The notes under the pieces are model-generated. The model did not search any database. It saw only the letters and a program-made list of their open reading frames with translations, and was not told the DNA's origin. Shown piece after piece: positions 44,697 to 58,488 of a DNA stretch of 64,000 nt. The position numbers were made by a program, and so were the translations under genes. The DNA lies in the NCBI RefSeq assembly GCF_020735385.1, contig NZ_CP085953.1, positions 310,001-374,000 on the forward strand. Direction: 5' to 3'. Source of the DNA: Granulicatella elegans (GTDB taxonomy: Bacteria > Bacillota > Bacilli > Lactobacillales > Aerococcaceae). Position 1 is the first letter of the stretch. Every line of letters begins with the position of its first letter.

Positions 44697-45275
44697 CTAC
44701 ACCGCTTTTCTTGTCAGTTTTGCTAAAAAGATTTCTTTTCGTGTTGGATTTAATACAATTAAGTTTACTAAGAATAAACCTACAAACCAAGCTAACGCTA
44801 CACCAATCGTTTCAAGACTTAACTCAAAACTTTCTTTTGTAAAGAAGTCTACATAAACTCCCATAAATGTATAATGAGCAATTTTCGAAATCGACTCATT
44901 TAACCCAGAGAACAATGGTAAGAATGAAATAGCCATCATAGGAACTAAACTATTCACTTGTGCTTGTGATTGAGTATTCGAAAGAGAAGCAACTAATAAG
45001 TTTAATAAAATAACACATAGTCCCACAACAATCGCTACTACAAAATATTCTCCATTTCTAACACCACTGAGCAGTAAAGACTTCAAGTTTTTCTTTTCCT
45101 TATCTTCAGCAATTGTTAAGGAAGTCAAGCTTCCTAGTGAAACTGAGAATGCTAATGATAAACACATGAATACCATATATGAAGAATGTTATCCATCTGC
45201 ATTCATAAATTGGTTATATAAGATTAACAATCCATACGGTAATAAAATGGTTGCTAATAAAGTGCTGTTACTGAA
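44697..45275 (-). pseudogene. ABC-2 permease remnant (NatB-like)
   Basis: Only the C-terminal half remains: STLLATILLPYGLLILYNQF then MNADG, a TAA, and HSSYMVFMCLSLAFSVSLGS to FLAKLTRKAV. It has about five membrane segments. Its upstream end is fused around 45272 to the middle of the ATPase gene, so a deletion removed the ATPase end and the permease start. Dead. Confidence 0.8.
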
Positions 45276-45581
45276 TAATACTTGTGGCTTATTGATTAAA
45301 GCTCTTGCTATAAACATTCTTTGTTTCATCCCTGTCGATAATTTTTCTACTGCTAAGTTTTTACTATCGTATAAATCAACTTGTTTTAACACTTCACCTA
45401 CACGTGAATTTGCTTTTCCATATAATTTTGCATAAGCTTGTAAATTTTTATAAAGGCTTAGTTTTTCCTGAACCAGATGGCCCTAAGAATCCAAAAATTT
45501 CTCCTTTATTCACTTCAAAAGAAATCTCTTCCAAAGCTATTTTTTGACTAAATTTTTTTGTAACATTTTTACGTTAATTAT
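45272..45581 (-). pseudogene. ABC transporter ATPase remnant (NatA-like)
   Basis: The expected start position, 6 bases after GAGGGG, is ATA at 45581 rather than ATG. A one-base loss in an A5 run (45566-45570) follows, then [20 protein letters not shown] and Walker A GPSGSGKT. An internal deletion near 45460 removes the region up to [20 protein letters not shown], then the signature VEKLSTGMKQRMFIARALIN, and fusion to the permease removes Walker B. At least four lesions. Confidence 0.82.
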
Positions 45582-45620
45582 GTTTATCCCCTCTTTACTC
45601 ATTTCCTAACTAATGAATTC

Positions 45621-45711
45621 ATTATAGAAAAAATTTTCTTTCTCACAGTAGTGTCTTAGGTCACTACCTACCATAACTTTCGTCACGACTTCTCATGCAA
45701 ATCGTCACGAC
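45621..45711 (-). promoter_or_regulatory. natA promoter with paired activator-type direct repeats
   Basis: TATAAT (45621-45626) has no good -35. Upstream, GTCGTGACG occurs twice (45703-45711 and 45681-45689) exactly 22 bases apart, two helical turns. This spacing is typical for LytTR-type regulators that activate ABC exporters; no such regulator is in the window. Confidence 0.55.
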
Positions 45712-45738
45712 AAAAAAGCATACCGAAATCGGTATGCT
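45711..45738 (-). terminator. Terminator after the YdcF-like gene
   Basis: A perfect 10-bp stem AGCATACCGA/TCGGTATGCT with a 2-base loop (45717-45738), then T6 on the minus strand. Confidence 0.85.
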
Positions 45739-45759
45739 TCCTTATTATCTATTAGACTT

Positions 45760-46788
45760 TTACCACAATACGCCTCTATACGATAATACAACCGCTAGAA
45801 CATAAAGCAATTCAAACCCTATAAAGAGTTTTTTCATTTTCACACACATCGCTACATATTCGCGAATAAAAGCTGATGGAATATAATAACTTGCAGTGGA
45901 ACAACCTAAGCCATCTCCCTGCATTCCAATTTGACGTGCATAAGTACTCGTACGAAATACATGATAGTCATTTGTTACAAATAAAAATCGAGGATTTTCA
46001 ACTAATTGCTCGCCTATCTCTTTAGAGAACAATAAATTTTCATAAGTAGTTGTAGATTTTTCTTCCAGTAGAATAGATTCTTTTGGCACATCTGTTTGTT
46101 CCACTAAATAGTTATACATCGCTTGTGCTTCAGATATTTTTTCATCGCTGCCTTGTCCACCACTTACAATCAGTCGAATATGAGAATTTTTTGATTGATG
46201 AAATGCCTGTACCGCTTTATCAATTCTTCTTTTTAGTAGCGGTGTAACTTTTTCCCCATCTAACAATCCGGCTCCATGAATAATAATAAAATCATAATGC
46301 TGTTTCTTCGGCACCCATAAATAGACACAGGAGTACATCATAAATCCTACAAATGCAAAACCAAAAATAATATAAGAATAAATGATAAACATCAATAGTA
46401 TATTAATCCACGGATTATTAAAGAAAAAATCATTTGTAACTAGCCCAACTCGAATCCACATGAAAATAAAGAAAAATAGAATCACTATTCCCATAATTGG
46501 AGATAAAAAATTCGCTTTAGAAAAGCCTTCTTTTTTTAACAAAATAAAGCCATTAATGATTAAAAATAAACCACTTAAAAGAATCAGAACAGGAGTGAGT
46601 AAAATTCCTACTATCATCACAAAATGAGCATTTTCATACCCAAAACTGAAAAAGAGATTCGCAATAGATAGATATAAAAAAAATACTTCAATGACTAATA
46701 AAGCTGGATTCCATAAACTGCGATTATCCTTCCACATAGAAAAGAGTAAGGCTATTAATACGATAATCGTTACTCCATATAAAAACAT
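45760..46788 (-). CDS. YdcF/DUF218 family membrane protein
   Basis: A 342-residue protein. The first 170 residues hold about five membrane spans. A DUF218 domain follows: FIIIHGAGLLDGEKVTPLLK, LIVSGGQGSDEKISEAQAM, LLEEKSTTTYENLLFSKEI and FLFVTNDYHVFRTSTYARQI. A final hydrophobic segment closes the protein. Related SanA/YdcF proteins affect envelope permeability or bind SAM; the function here is unknown. It follows brnQ by 14 bases, so it may be co-transcribed. Confidence 0.82.
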   Translation of the reverse strand: MFLYGVTIIVLIALLFSMWKDNRSLWNPALLVIEVFFLYLSIANLFFSFGYENAHFVMIVGILLTPVLILLSGLFLIINGFILLKKEGFSKANFLSPIMGIVILFFFIFMWIRVGLVTNDFFFNNPWINILLMFIIYSYIIFGFAFVGFMMYSCVYLWVPKKQHYDFIIIHGAGLLDGEKVTPLLKRRIDKAVQAFHQSKNSHIRLIVSGGQGSDEKISEAQAMYNYLVEQTDVPKESILLEEKSTTTYENLLFSKEIGEQLVENPRFLFVTNDYHVFRTSTYARQIGMQGDGLGCSTASYYIPSAFIREYVAMCVKMKKLFIGFELLYVLAVVLSYRGVLW

Positions 46789-46802
46789 GCTAACCTACTT
46801 TC

Positions 46803-48164
46803 TTACTCTGCTAAGATCTTTTCAAAATCAAAAGCTTCGCCTTTTTGTTTATCCCTTAAAATCAAAGCAATCACTATCCCTATTAATGCTGGAACTACCC
46901 ATCCTAACGATAAAGTAGAAAATGGTAATTGGTTCATTACAGTAGATAATACTGATAATTTTAAGGAGTCTCCTAATACTGTTAATATTGATACTAGAAC
47001 CGTTAACCATACTGTTAACTGCATTCCAACTTTCGACAATGCGAAGAATTTATTTAAAATAATTAACACTACAATAATAATTGTAATTGGATATAAAATT
47101 AATAATACTGGAATTGAGAATTTAATAACGGTATTTAACCCTAAATTCGAAATGGCAAATCCAATAACTGAGAAAATTGTAACATAAACTTTATAAGAAT
47201 ATTTAGGGAATAATTCTTCAAAGAATTCTCCTGTCGAAACAATCAATCCAACTGTTGTTGTAAAGCAAGTTAAAATAACCATTGCGCCTAAAAATACTTG
47301 CCCAAATACTCCGAAAATATCTTTTGAAGCAGCTGTTAAAATATAAGATCCTTTATTAACTGCTTTATCTGCCAATACATCTGCTGGTACTGTAAAATGA
47401 TTTCCTAAATTTGCTAGCCCTAAATATAAGATACTAAATCCTACTGCAGTTACTAAACCTACACCGATAATCGTTTTTGTAAATTCTTCTTTTGAAGAAA
47501 AATGGAATTTCTTCAATGTATTCACTGCAACCACACAGAAGGCAACAGAAGCTAAGGCATCTAATGTATTATATCCTTCAATAAATCCATTTCCAAATGA
47601 GCCCCCCTTTTGATAAGCCGTTGCTGCTTCCATTGGAGCTACTCCTGCATATTTAATCGCTCCTAATAACACTAAGACTAAAATTAATCCTGCAAATAAT
47701 GGGGTTAAAATTTCCCCGATACTATTTAAAATCGTAGAACGATGAATCGCAATCCAATACGCTGCAGCAAAATATAATACTGTATAAATAAACAATGAGA
47801 AAGTACCCGAAATTCCCATTGAAGCTAATGCCGTTTCAAATGGTTGGATACTAATCGAATACGATACTGTTGCTGTTCTTGGAATTGCAAAAAATGGTCC
47901 AATTGATAAATATAAAATTGCTAAAAATGCTACCGCAAATACAGAATGAACTTTTGTCTCTAATTCATGTTTAAAACTTCCATTGCTTGTGGCACCCACA
48001 ATTAATGTAATAATTGGAATACCTACGCCTGATAAAATAAATCCCGCAATCGCTGACCAGAAATACTCACCAGAAAATAATCCTAATGAAGGAGGAAAGA
48101 TTAAATTTCCTGCCCCAAAAAAGAAACCAAATAATAATAAACCTGTTAATAAGCCCTTCTTCAT
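46803..48164 (-). CDS. brnQ: Branched-chain amino acid transport system II carrier protein
   Basis: A 453-residue Na+- or H+-coupled importer of Leu/Ile/Val (LIVCS family) with about 12 membrane segments. The family-typical opening is KKGLLTGLLLFGFFFGAGNL followed by IFPPSLGL. Ribosome site AAGGAG before ATG 48164. No T-box or leader is evident upstream; a hairpin separates it from metG. Confidence 0.92.
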   Translation of the reverse strand: MKKGLLTGLLLFGFFFGAGNLIFPPSLGLFSGEYFWSAIAGFILSGVGIPIITLIVGATSNGSFKHELETKVHSVFAVAFLAILYLSIGPFFAIPRTATVSYSISIQPFETALASMGISGTFSLFIYTVLYFAAAYWIAIHRSTILNSIGEILTPLFAGLILVLVLLGAIKYAGVAPMEAATAYQKGGSFGNGFIEGYNTLDALASVAFCVVAVNTLKKFHFSSKEEFTKTIIGVGLVTAVGFSILYLGLANLGNHFTVPADVLADKAVNKGSYILTAASKDIFGVFGQVFLGAMVILTCFTTTVGLIVSTGEFFEELFPKYSYKVYVTIFSVIGFAISNLGLNTVIKFSIPVLLILYPITIIIVVLIILNKFFALSKVGMQLTVWLTVLVSILTVLGDSLKLSVLSTVMNQLPFSTLSLGWVVPALIGIVIALILRDKQKGEAFDFEKILAE

Positions 48165-48198
48165 CGTATATTCTCCTTTTTTCTCTTATATATACGAA

Positions 48199-48225
48199 AG
48201 AGCACGTTGTAAAATAACGTACTCT
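48199..48225 (-). terminator. Weak hairpin between metG and brnQ
   Basis: Arms AGAGCACGTT and AACGTACTCT (one mismatch, 7-base loop), with only TTTCG after it on the minus strand. Possibly a leaky terminator. Confidence 0.5.
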
Positions 48226-48252
48226 CCCTACAATAACTGTGTTCTCTATTGA

Positions 48253-50280
<2,028 letters not shown>

Positions 50281-50356
50281 TTAAATTTATAGATAGTATT
50301 ATTTTACCATAACGATTACTAGAATTAAACCACTAACTCTTTTGGTGAATAAAGCA

Positions 50357-50785
50357 TTATTGCACATCTTTTTTAGGTGAAAAAGCCCAAAATCTTTGCC
50401 CGATATAATTAAATCCAACAAATAAAACCATTCCTACAAATAAAGCAATATTTCCTTGAATATTCGCAGTGACTCCAGAAAGCATCCATGTAACAAGCGG
50501 CTTCGCAAATCCATAAGCAAGAACGTAGCAAATCGTAACATTCACGATAAATTTCCAAACGGTATTCCAATCATGCCCTTTATGCTGGAAAGTATATTTT
50601 TTATTCAGCAAATAACTCACAATACTTCCCACTATATAATTCATTGCACTAGAAATCCAATAACTCCAAGCTAATACATTAAAGCAAAAAAACATCACCG
50701 CTGTTCCGACAAGCGTATTAATGACTCCTACTAACATAAATTTTAGAAAAGTCGCATCAAAAAATGATGATAAAATTCTTCTCAA
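50357..50785 (-). CDS. GtrA-family membrane protein
   Basis: A 142-residue protein with four membrane spans and the GtrA opening FLKFMLVGVINTLVGTAVMF. GtrA proteins are thought to help move polyprenyl-linked sugars across the membrane for glycosylation of wall polymers or lipids. No glycosyltransferase partner is adjacent. An AGGAGG motif lies upstream of ATG 50785. Confidence 0.87.
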   Translation of the reverse strand: MRRILSSFFDATFLKFMLVGVINTLVGTAVMFFCFNVLAWSYWISSAMNYIVGSIVSYLLNKKYTFQHKGHDWNTVWKFIVNVTICYVLAYGFAKPLVTWMLSGVTANIQGNIALFVGMVLFVGFNYIGQRFWAFSPKKDVQ

Positions 50786-50800
50786 AATTTTTCCTCCTAC

Positions 50801-50825
50801 AAAAAAGAGGAGCGCTACGCACTCC
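50801..50825 (-). terminator. Terminator after rpoE
   Basis: Stem GGAGTGC/GCGCTCC (minus strand, 3-base loop; 50809-50825) then CTCTTTTTTG. Confidence 0.85.
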
Positions 50826-50880
50826 CACTTTCTAACTTTTTACAGATTACAAAGGATTATAATTCATCCTCTTCTTCATC

Positions 50881-51468
50881 TTAATCGCTTTCTAACTCGT
50901 CATCATTAATAATTGATAAATCTTCATCCGCACTAACTTCATCATCTAAATCTTCGTCAGCACCTAATTCACTTAAATCAGAACGATATGTATCTAATTC
51001 TGTTTCTTCTTCATCATCTACATCATCGTCTAAATCGATCACATCATCATCATCTTCTTCATCTTCTAACAAGCCATCTTCATCTTCTGGATCATCATCA
51101 TTGTAATCGATAAGATCTTCTTCCGACCCAAAGGTATTAACTTTTTTACGTTTTTTACGACGTTTTTTCAAGTCTTCATCATCCATTGATGAAACAATTT
51201 CTTCATCGATTGAATCAATTGGATACCATGAACGTAAGCCCCAACGATTTTCTCCAAGTGAAATGAAACTTCCGTCAATATTTAAATCTGTATAAAAACG
51301 AGCCATGCGTGCTTCTAATTGCTCATCGCTTAACTCCATATATGATTGAACTTCTACTAATAATTGATTAAAGTCCATCACTTCTTGTTTTGTTTCCAAG
51401 ATAGCATGTGCTACTTCAACCATTGATAATTCGTTTTTGTTGATTCCATCCAGTGCTTTTAATTTCAA
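50881..51468 (-). CDS. rpoE: RNA polymerase delta subunit
   Basis: A 195-residue protein with the folded N-terminal HARE-HTH domain (ELSMVEVAHAILETKQEVMD and onward, to about 90) and a long disordered tail of Asp/Glu. The subunit is found only in Gram-positives; it speeds polymerase recycling and promoter selectivity. The start is probably TTG 51468 (KLKALDG), 8 bases after AAAGGAA and matching the family start; a GTG at 51477 is too close to the ribosome site. A basic patch KKRRKKRKK separates the two halves. Confidence 0.93.
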   Translation of the reverse strand: MKLKALDGINKNELSMVEVAHAILETKQEVMDFNQLLVEVQSYMELSDEQLEARMARFYTDLNIDGSFISLGENRWGLRSWYPIDSIDEEIVSSMDDEDLKKRRKKRKKVNTFGSEEDLIDYNDDDPEDEDGLLEDEEDDDDVIDLDDDVDDEEETELDTYRSDLSELGADEDLDDEVSADEDLSIINDDELESD

Positions 51469-51530
51469 AGGATACACTTCCTTTCCACATATTCCTTAAC
51501 AGTATAGCACACAAAAGCTATGATACGCTA

Positions 51531-51941
51531 CTATTGCACAATGTTTTCTTTAAGAATTTCCATATTTACTATAAATTCTCCTAAATTTTCTCCTAATTGA
51601 GATAATTGATATTCAAAAGAAATTTGTTTCCAGTCCGATGAAACCTCTACTTTCTTCGTTTTAATCTCAAATAAAATTTCTTGTCCTTGCGCTAATTGAT
51701 AACGTCCCTTTGTTTTCTTTTGATGTTGGAATAATAATTGACTAGCTACTTCGCCTTTTCGGAATAATTGAACTTCTCCAGTAGATACTAGTAAATCCAC
51801 TTTTGTCAGTGTTTCTTTTTCTTGATACGACAGTGCTAATTGTTTGTTTTCAACTTTCCATTCAATAGATTCAATCGGTGATTCTAATTTTGTTTGCAAA
51901 ACCTCTCCGGCTTGAATAATTTTTGTGTGAACTCGAATCAT
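51531..51941 (-). CDS. DUF1934 (YwiB-like) protein
   Basis: A 136-residue beta-barrel (calycin-like) protein starting MIRVHTKIIQAGEVLQTKLE, with VDLLVSTGEVQLFRKGEVAS in the middle. DUF1934 genes commonly lie next to rpoE in Firmicutes; function unknown. ATG 51941 has GGAGGTG 6-7 bases upstream and is preferred to the in-frame codon at 51959. Confidence 0.85.
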   Translation of the reverse strand: MIRVHTKIIQAGEVLQTKLESPIESIEWKVENKQLALSYQEKETLTKVDLLVSTGEVQLFRKGEVASQLLFQHQKKTKGRYQLAQGQEILFEIKTKKVEVSSDWKQISFEYQLSQLGENLGEFIVNMEILKENIVQ

Positions 51942-51969
51942 TTTGACACCTCCATTCATTCGTTATGAA

Positions 51970-52075
51970 AAAGAGAGAAGGAGTGAATAAGAAGTCGGAA
52001 AATCCGTTTTCTATTCACTCCCAGCGGTTATTTAACTGAACGCATCATAGAAATTTTTTCTACTACGTTTCAGTT
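51970..52075 (-). terminator. Two tandem stem-loops after gatB
   Basis: First, 52034-52075, imperfect arms AACTGAACGC/ACGTTTCAGTT. Second, 51980-52021, a perfect GGAGTGAATA/TATTCACTCC stem with an inner CGGA/TCCG pair, then TTCTCTCTTTTTC on the minus strand. Together they end the pcrA-gatB transcript. Confidence 0.82.
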
Positions 52076-52085
52076 CTCTCAGTTA

Positions 52086-53516
52086 TTAATATTTCGCTAA
52101 TTCTTCTTGTAATAATTGGTTTACAATTCCAGGATTTGCTTTTCCTTTTGTTTGTTTCATAATTTGACCCACTAAGAAGCCAACTGCACGATCTTTACCA
52201 TTTTTGAAGTCTTCAATCGATTGTGCGTTATTAGCTAACACATCTTGAATAATTGGTAATAATTGTGATGGATCACTTAATTGAATCATACCATGTTTTT
52301 CAACCACTTGACGAGCAGTTCCACCTTCTTCAGCTAATAATAAAAATACTTTCTTCGCTAATTTAGAACTGATTGTGCCGTCTCCAATTAATTGAATCAT
52401 TTCTGCTAAACTTTGTGGTGTTAATAATAGATCTTGTAATTCTAATTTTTTACTATTTAAGTGAGCAGAAATATCTCCCATTAACCAGTTTGAAGCTAAT
52501 TTCGGATCACTACCTGCTGCAACAGTTTCATCAAAGAAATCAGACATTTCTTTTGATAATGTTAAGACCATTGCATCATATTCTGGTAATCCAAATTCAC
52601 GAATATAACGTTCACGACGAACGGTTGGCATTTCAGGAATCGATTGACGAACTTCTTCTACCCATTCATCTGAAATTTCTAAGTTTGGTAAGTCTGGTTC
52701 TGGGAAGTAACGATAGTCACTTGACCCTTCTTTCACACGCATTAAAATAGTTTGACCATTTGATTCATCAAAACGTCTTGTTTCTTGACCAATAACGCCA
52801 CCGCTACGTAATACTTGAGCTTGACGAATTTCTTCAAATGCTAACCCTTTACGAACATTGTTAAATGAGTTTAAGTTTTTCAACTCTGTTTTTGTACCGA
52901 ATTTTTCTTGGCCATAAGGACGTAGAGAAATATTCGCATCACAACGCATTGATCCTTCTTCCATTTTCACATCAGATACGCCTGTAAACATAATAATTTG
53001 ACGTAATGCTTCTAAGTAAGCATATGCTTCTTCAGGAGAACGCATATCCGCTTCGGATACAATCTCAATTAATGGAGTTCCTTGACGGTTTAAGTCTACA
53101 TAGGAGAATCCATCCGTTCCGTGAGTATTTTTACCAGCATCTTCTTCTAAGTGAACACGCTCGATACGGATACGTTTTGTTTTTCCTTCAACTTCAATAT
53201 CAATCCATCCATCATGACCAATTGGGTAATCAAATTGAGAAATTTGATACGCTTTTGGATTATCAGGGTAGAAATAGTTTTTACGGTCAAATTTTGTATG
53301 TTGTGAAATTTCACAGTTTAAGGCTAATGCAGCACGCATTCCAAATTCAATCGCACGTTTATTAATAACTGGAAGCACCCCTGGATAACCCCAGTCAATC
53401 ACTGTTGTATTTGTATTCGGCTCTGCTCCAAAATGAGCTGGTGAAGGAGAGAAGATTTTTGAATCTGTTTTTAACTCTACGTGAACTTCTAGCCCAATAA
53501 TTGTTTCAAAATTCAT
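52086..53516 (-). CDS. gatB: Aspartyl/glutamyl-tRNA amidotransferase subunit B
   Basis: A 476-residue subunit that binds and phosphorylates misacylated Glu-tRNA-Gln (and Asp-tRNA-Asn) before amidation. It starts [20 protein letters not shown], with [18 protein letters not shown] and the C-terminal YqeY-like helical domain ending [14 protein letters not shown]. It follows gatA by 13 bases. Complete. Confidence 0.97.
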   Translation of the reverse strand: MNFETIIGLEVHVELKTDSKIFSPSPAHFGAEPNTNTTVIDWGYPGVLPVINKRAIEFGMRAALALNCEISQHTKFDRKNYFYPDNPKAYQISQFDYPIGHDGWIDIEVEGKTKRIRIERVHLEEDAGKNTHGTDGFSYVDLNRQGTPLIEIVSEADMRSPEEAYAYLEALRQIIMFTGVSDVKMEEGSMRCDANISLRPYGQEKFGTKTELKNLNSFNNVRKGLAFEEIRQAQVLRSGGVIGQETRRFDESNGQTILMRVKEGSSDYRYFPEPDLPNLEISDEWVEEVRQSIPEMPTVRRERYIREFGLPEYDAMVLTLSKEMSDFFDETVAAGSDPKLASNWLMGDISAHLNSKKLELQDLLLTPQSLAEMIQLIGDGTISSKLAKKVFLLLAEEGGTARQVVEKHGMIQLSDPSQLLPIIQDVLANNAQSIEDFKNGKDRAVGFLVGQIMKQTKGKANPGIVNQLLQEELAKY

Positions 53517-53529
53517 CTTATTTTCCTCC

Positions 53530-54987
53530 TTATACGTTTGCTTGTTTTAAGTAATAGTCATTTGCTTGTTCAAATGCAAATGCCGCTTGATAAATCGTTT
53601 GTTCTTGGAAATAATTTCCGATTAATTGAATACCAATTGGTAACCCTTCGCTAGAGAATCCAGCAGGTACAGAAATTGCTGGAAGACCTGCTAAGTTTAC
53701 AGGAACGGTTAATAAGTCTGCCATATACATTTCAATTGGATCGTCATTTCTTTCCCCAATTCCATATGCAGTTGAAGTCGTTACAGGTCCTAAAATTAAA
53801 TCATAATTTGCAAATACATTGGCAAAATCTTGTTTAATTAATGTACGAACTTGTCCTGCTTTCTTGAAGTATGCATCATAGTAACCAGAACTTAATGAGA
53901 ATGTTCCTAACATAATACGACGTTTTACTTCCATACCGAATCCTTCTGTACGGCTCATAATGTATAAATCTTCTAAAGTTTTTGCTTCAGCTGAACGGTG
54001 TCCATAACGAATACCGTCAAAACGTTGTAAGTTAGAAGATGCTTCTGAAGAAGCAATAATATAATATGCAGGAATACCGTATTTAGAATGAGGTAAGCTC
54101 ACTTCTTCTACCGTAGCTCCTAACGCACGATATTGTTCTGCTGCTTTTAAAACTGCTTTACGAATTTCAGGATCAATTCCATCTCCTAAATATTCCACTG
54201 GTAAAGCAATTTTTAATCCTTTAATATTGCCATTAATTTGTTGGTAATAATTTGGAACAGGTACATTCACACTTGTAGAATCACGGTGATCATATCCACT
54301 AATTGCTTCTAATACTAATGCATTATCTTTAACCGTACGAGTTAATGGCCCAATTTGATCTAAACTTGATGCAAAGGCAATTAATCCATAACGAGATACA
54401 CGACCATAAGTTGGTTTCATTCCGACAATCCCTGTAAAACTTGCAGGTTGACGAATCGAACCACCTGTATCAGAACCTAAAGTGGCTAATACTTCTCCAG
54501 CTGATACAGCTGCTGCAGAACCACCTGAAGATCCTCCAGGAACTTTTGTTAAATCCCAAGGATTTCTAGTTTTCTTGAAATAAGAATTTTCTGTCGAACC
54601 TCCCATGGCAAATTCATCCATGTTTAATTTACCGACATTCACAGCACCTGTTTTTTTCAACAAGTCCATTACATGCGCATCATAAATTGGATTAAAATCT
54701 TCCAACATACGACTTGCAGCAGTTGTGATTAAATCACGAGTGACAATATTATCTTTAATTCCGATTGGTAAGCCTTGAAGAGAAAGAGTTGAATCATAAC
54801 CTTTTTCATCCGCAGCTTTCGCTTGAGCCATTGCTTCTTCTTCATTTAGAGCTAAGAAAGCTCCAACTTTATCATCTACTGCTTGAATTTTTTCAAATGT
54901 TGCACTTGTTAATTCTTGAGAAGTAAATTTCTTTTGAACTAAACCTTCATGCAAGCTTACTAATGTTTGATTTTCTAATAAACTCAT
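53530..54987 (-). CDS. gatA: Aspartyl/glutamyl-tRNA amidotransferase subunit A
   Basis: A 485-residue amidase. The catalytic Ser-cisSer-Lys set is visible: [10 protein letters not shown] (Lys), then the signature [16 protein letters not shown] and [16 protein letters not shown] (Ser residues). It releases ammonia from glutamine for GatB. Five bases downstream of gatC, so translation is coupled. Confidence 0.97.
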   Translation of the reverse strand: MSLLENQTLVSLHEGLVQKKFTSQELTSATFEKIQAVDDKVGAFLALNEEEAMAQAKAADEKGYDSTLSLQGLPIGIKDNIVTRDLITTAASRMLEDFNPIYDAHVMDLLKKTGAVNVGKLNMDEFAMGGSTENSYFKKTRNPWDLTKVPGGSSGGSAAAVSAGEVLATLGSDTGGSIRQPASFTGIVGMKPTYGRVSRYGLIAFASSLDQIGPLTRTVKDNALVLEAISGYDHRDSTSVNVPVPNYYQQINGNIKGLKIALPVEYLGDGIDPEIRKAVLKAAEQYRALGATVEEVSLPHSKYGIPAYYIIASSEASSNLQRFDGIRYGHRSAEAKTLEDLYIMSRTEGFGMEVKRRIMLGTFSLSSGYYDAYFKKAGQVRTLIKQDFANVFANYDLILGPVTTSTAYGIGERNDDPIEMYMADLLTVPVNLAGLPAISVPAGFSSEGLPIGIQLIGNYFQEQTIYQAAFAFEQANDYYLKQANV

Positions 54988-54992
54988 ACTTT

Positions 54993-55292
54993 TTACTCCT
55001 CTCCTTCACCCATAATTGCAGGTACTTGGATAAATCCATCCTCGCTTGTTTTTACATTTCTCATTAATAAATCACGATCTGTTCCTTTTACTGGCACATC
55101 TTCACGTAAAACATTCACTAATGAATATCCATGAGTTGTAACTTCTACTCCTGTTGTATCCACTTCTTTTAATTGTTCTACCATATCGATAATATCACTC
55201 ATTTGCTCTGTGAAATGTAAAATCTCATGATCTGCAAATGATAATTTCGCCAATTTTGCAACGTGACGTACTTCTGATTCTTCAATTGCCAT
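54993..55292 (-). CDS. gatC: Aspartyl/glutamyl-tRNA amidotransferase subunit C
   Basis: A 99-residue small subunit that stabilises the GatA-GatB complex; [20 protein letters not shown] is the family start and ends [10 protein letters not shown]. First of gatCAB; a gap of 68 bases separates it from camS. Confidence 0.95.
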   Translation of the reverse strand: MAIEESEVRHVAKLAKLSFADHEILHFTEQMSDIIDMVEQLKEVDTTGVEVTTHGYSLVNVLREDVPVKGTDRDLLMRNVKTSEDGFIQVPAIMGEGEE

Positions 55293-55360
55293 GACTGTTC
55301 CTCACTCTCTACTTTTCTTTCTTTTCTATTGTAAAAGGCACGTACCTTTTATGTCAATCT

Positions 55361-58488
<3,128 letters not shown>

